A stretch of DNA of 64,000 nt from Pseudocercospora fijiensis CIRAD86 (lineage: Eukaryota > Ascomycota > Dothideomycetes > Mycosphaerellales > Mycosphaerellaceae). A program made the translations under genes and the position numbers. The stretch lies in assembly GCF_000340215.1 (NCBI RefSeq), contig NW_006921539.1, positions 2,428,507 to 2,492,506 on the forward strand. Reading direction: 5' to 3'. Below, piece after piece: positions 61,115 to 64,000 of the stretch. How positions within the stretch are numbered: the stretch's first letter is position 1; each line of letters opens with the position of its first letter. Under the pieces are notes generated by a model. That model was not told the DNA's origin, made no database searches, and worked only from the letters and a program-made list of their open reading frames with translations.

Positions 61115-62656
61115 ATGGGTCTTATCAACAAAGCGAAGGGTGCGCCACGCTCCGAGGGCAGCTCTGGCGGCGGCGTCAAGTACATCTGCAACGTCTGCAG
61201 TAACGACATCACAGCGACAGTGCGCATCCGATGCGCCAGCAAAAGCTGTCCCGACTACGATCTGTGTGTACCATGCTTTTCGAAAGGAGAATCGAACCTG
61301 CACCACAACCCGCGAGAACACCCATACCAAGTCATCGAACCGCATAGTATACCCATCTTTGACGAGGACTGGGGCGCCGATGAAGAACTGCTGCTACTAG
61401 AAGGCGCGGAGCAGTATGGGCTCGGCAGCTTTGCAGACATCGCAGACCATATTGGCGGGTACAGAGAAAAAGATGAAGTGCGCGACCACTACATTCAGAC
61501 ATATATCAATTCGTCAAAATTTCCGCTACCAGAGCGCGCGAGTCCGAGTGACAAGCGCTTGAGCGACGAGGTACCGCGAGAAGAGTTCCAGCAGCGGAAG
61601 AAGAGGCGGATAGAGGAACGCAAGGAGGCCATCAAGGCGGCAGCAGAAGTCGCAGCAGCTCCCGCCAAGCCCACGTCCAGTGTCCCAAGCTGCCATGAAG
61701 TCGCCGGATATATGCCGGGTCGGCTAGAGTTTGAAACCGAATACTTCAACGATGCCGAAGAGGCAGTCCAGCACATGCAGTTCTCTCCCGAGGAAGGCCT
61801 CAACCCCATCACGAAACAATTCGATCCGGAGACCGAGCTGAAGATGGTTGTCATGACAATCTACAACGACAGACTTACGGCGAGAACGGATCGGAAGAAA
61901 GTAATCTTCAATCACAGGCTTTTGGAGTATCGAAAAAATGTCGCCAACGACAAGAAGCGAACCAAAGAGCAGCGGGATCTGCACCAAAGGCTTAAACCGT
62001 TCGCGCGAATCATGTCACATCCTGACTTTGTCACATTCTCGGAAGATCTGGAAAAGGAGCAAAATTTGCGACAAGCCATCGCACAGCTCCAGGAGTGGCG
62101 TCGCATGAGGATCTCGACCCTTTCCGCAGGCGAAAAATATGAAGAACTGAAAGCTCAGCGGATAGCAAGGCAGTACCCGCAACCAGGTCAATTCGATCGT
62201 TTGAGTAATGGTATACGGCCAAGCAAGCCGTCAGACAGGAATCAGCCTGCGCCGGAGATTGCGCCTGCCGTGATCGAGTACACAACGAAAGCAGATCTCC
62301 CGGTGCGGCTGTCGAGCGACAAGAATCAAGTGAATGGCATGCCAAATGGCGAGGTGCCAAAACGACAGCCTCTTCAACCAATACCTAATCTTCCCCCGGC
62401 GAATTGGGATGAGGACTCTGCACCTGACTTCCAGCTTCTAACATCTCCCGAGCAAGATCTTTGCAATAAATTGAGGTTGCATCCGAAAGCCTACATAGCC
62501 ATCAAGGATGCCATCTTCAGAGAGGCAATGAAAAGTGAAGGCAAGCTGAAGAAGAAGAATGTGCGTGAGATTAGCAAGATTGATACCACGAAAGGCGGAA
62601 GGATCTTCGAGTTCGTGGTAGAGCAAGGCTGGTTGGGAAACGCTGCGAAAGGATAG
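61115..62656 (+). CDS. ADA2: Ada2, SAGA histone acetyltransferase adaptor
   Basis: Ada2 links the Gcn5 acetyltransferase to SAGA and raises its activity on nucleosomes. Single exon, 513 aa, ATG at 61115. Domains in order: ZZ zinc finger (about 23-70: YICNVCSNDITATVRIRC, with CPDYDLCVPCF and HHNPREHPY), SANT domain (about 83-130: DEDWGADEELLLLEGAEQYG, ending VRDHYIQTYINS), a basic linker with a KKRR cluster, an Ala-rich segment, the central Ada2 helices around EFETEYFNDAEEAVQHM and LKMVVMTIYNDRLTARTDRK, and a C-terminal SWIRM domain (about 435-510: LTSPEQDLCNKLRLHPKAYI with IDTTKGGRIFEFVVEQGWL). The length and order are those of ascomycete Ada2. Confidence 0.97.
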   Translation: MGLINKAKGAPRSEGSSGGGVKYICNVCSNDITATVRIRCASKSCPDYDLCVPCFSKGESNLHHNPREHPYQVIEPHSIPIFDEDWGADEELLLLEGAEQYGLGSFADIADHIGGYREKDEVRDHYIQTYINSSKFPLPERASPSDKRLSDEVPREEFQQRKKRRIEERKEAIKAAAEVAAAPAKPTSSVPSCHEVAGYMPGRLEFETEYFNDAEEAVQHMQFSPEEGLNPITKQFDPETELKMVVMTIYNDRLTARTDRKKVIFNHRLLEYRKNVANDKKRTKEQRDLHQRLKPFARIMSHPDFVTFSEDLEKEQNLRQAIAQLQEWRRMRISTLSAGEKYEELKAQRIARQYPQPGQFDRLSNGIRPSKPSDRNQPAPEIAPAVIEYTTKADLPVRLSSDKNQVNGMPNGEVPKRQPLQPIPNLPPANWDEDSAPDFQLLTSPEQDLCNKLRLHPKAYIAIKDAIFREAMKSEGKLKKKNVREISKIDTTKGGRIFEFVVEQGWLGNAAKG

Positions 62657-62689
62657 GAGCACCAAAGCAGCGAGTCAGATCCAGCTCAA

Positions 62690-63225
62690 TCCATCTTCCA
62701 GACATAATTGAGGTGCCAGCAGCGATTAACAGCCCAGAGCCGAGCGCCTGCCCGGAAACAATAGACGACTCAGACACGCCGTATGAAGCAGACTCGGATT
62801 ACGATCCAGGTGGAAGCATTGCAACAGAAGCAGGCAAGAAAGTCGAGAAAGCCGTTGACTAATGTCAACACACGGAACAGCAAGAAAGACAACCTCGCGG
62901 CAGCTATCCGTGCTTGGAAACTGCGCGCGGTAAAGTGTTCGAGCTTGGCCATCTTCTCCGTCGCCACCAGCAGATCGTGCACCCGAAGGAGCGGCTCTAT
63001 TGTTGTGAGATGTGCCGTAAAGCGTACAATAACCAGTCAAATTTGGCCGACCATAAGAGAAACTCCAAAAAACACAGAGCCCTGCAACTGACAGCATCTG
63101 CTGAGCCCCCAGCAATTCCCGAGCCCCAGAACGCAATGTCTCACCGCGGGCTCACAGTAGATGCTCAACCGCGCGGCACATACGTCTGCTTGCGTGGTGG
63201 ATGCGGAAAGGTGTTCCCCAGCTGA
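62690..63225 (+). CDS. Probable C2H2 zinc-finger protein, exon structure unresolved
   Basis: The frame from about 62881 to the stop at 63223-63225 contains SYPCLETARGKVFELGHLLR followed by RHQQIVH, then the clear finger YCCEMCRKAYNNQSNLADHK with spaced H, and a final CLRGGCGKVFPS, which looks like the start of a third finger cut off by the stop. The same frame is open upstream (DTPYEADSDYDPGGS, 62776-62820) but has a TAA near 62860. GACTAAT there looks like an intron branch site, with an AG at 62879-62880. No donor gives a matching phase, so the gene may use another exon, or may be degraded. It follows ADA2 on the same strand. Confidence 0.5.
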
Positions 63226-64000
63226 CCTTGGAGCGGCAAGCGCTACGAATATTTCACGAATAGATACGAAATAGCACTAGACGAATCCAAAGCTCAAGTA
63301 ACACGTGACTACTTTCTATCAAATTCTGAAGGCAGCTGTCCATGCCAGGAAGAGCAAAGTGCTGGTCAATGCCATCTTTAATGGCAACCGAATTCGTATC
63401 ACAATCGCATTGTTCTTGTACTCGAACTGTACTCCCTTCCACCACTTGCTTGCTAAAGGCATCCCAATTGCTAAACCGAAAACTCATGGTCCTATGCTGC
63501 AATTCTCGGAGGGAGAACAGCGAGACGAGGCTGTGGTGTCAGCGTCTTCCATACTTCTACTCCTTGAACATCTCAAATTGCCCAGAGCTTACTTTCCAAC
63601 CCTCAAAATCCTCCAAATCCAGATTCCTGGCCTTGAACGCACTCCAACTTAAAAGCCCTCGCCTCCGGAATCGAAATACACACCGATCAGACTCATGTCT
63701 AAAAACCTCCTTGTGATTCACCCGGGCACAGAAACTTATTAGAAGCCGCCGGTTTCCACGCAACCCTTCCGTTGTTCATCACTCACCTTCTCAACCCTCC
63801 CTAATCCCCCACAGATGATACTACAATCACCTGATCACGAGCGAATCGAATTAGCTTGGAGGTGGCCTCTTCCCCTTGTGTCTTCCCCCCCTTACCATAT
63901 TTTTCAGGATTCCTCTCAAGATCACGATCACTGAACTGCCATTTAAAAAAACGAATCGCTTCACGATTTCGGTCCGTGTGTTTACATGGATCGTCGAAAT
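63226..64000. other. Right end, no gene assigned
   Basis: Frames of 80-125 codons exist on both strands; none has family motifs. The last 300 bases are CT- and AT-rich and look like a promoter or untranslated part of a gene beyond the window. Confidence 0.45.

Overview
The window looks like nuclear chromosome sequence of a filamentous ascomycete, probably a Dothideomycete. It has single genes on both strands, introns of about 49-74 nt with GT..AG ends, a HET-domain gene, fungal-type SCM3, AKR1, YPK and ADA2 genes, and a large block mutated by repeat-induced point mutation (RIP). The species is inferred from gene style only.

Bases 1-1591 hold the 3' part of a HET (heterokaryon incompatibility) gene, apparently frameshifted. 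From about 1.8 kb to 26.27 kb the sequence is RIP-mutated: CpA and TpG are very scarce, TpA is in excess and CpG is kept. The core is a 23,386-bp unit (2443-25828) bounded by two 114-bp LTRs that differ only by transitions, with a near-perfect 5-bp target duplication. On the minus strand the unit carries a chromodomain-type Ty3/Gypsy gag-pol in one uninterrupted frame, then a second very long ORF of unknown function. On the plus strand is a Helitron Rep-helicase ORF of about 2,400 codons, convergent with the unknown ORF. The unit sits inside a GH43-like glycoside hydrolase gene. The two gene halves rejoin in frame when the unit and one target copy are removed, and RIP has spread several hundred bases into both halves.

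From 26.95 kb to 64 kb the sequence is ordinary gene space. In order: an NDUFAF7/MidA-type mitochondrial methyltransferase (-), a membrane-anchored cysteine synthase-like PLP enzyme (+), an MFS transporter (-), an SCM3-type CENP-A chaperone with a zinc finger and three Myb/SANT repeats (-), ATG6/Beclin (+), a short-chain dehydrogenase (-), a small disordered protein (-), a Sel1-repeat protein (-), AKR1 palmitoyltransferase (-), a head-to-head pair of Cys/His-rich proteins (-/+), an uncharacterised protein (+), glucose-6-phosphate isomerase (-), a YPK/Gad8-type AGC kinase (-), ADA2 (+) and a probable C2H2 zinc-finger gene (+). These are mostly housekeeping genes with no obvious common pathway. 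The most unusual object is the composite LTR/Helitron unit with its unknown companion ORF.
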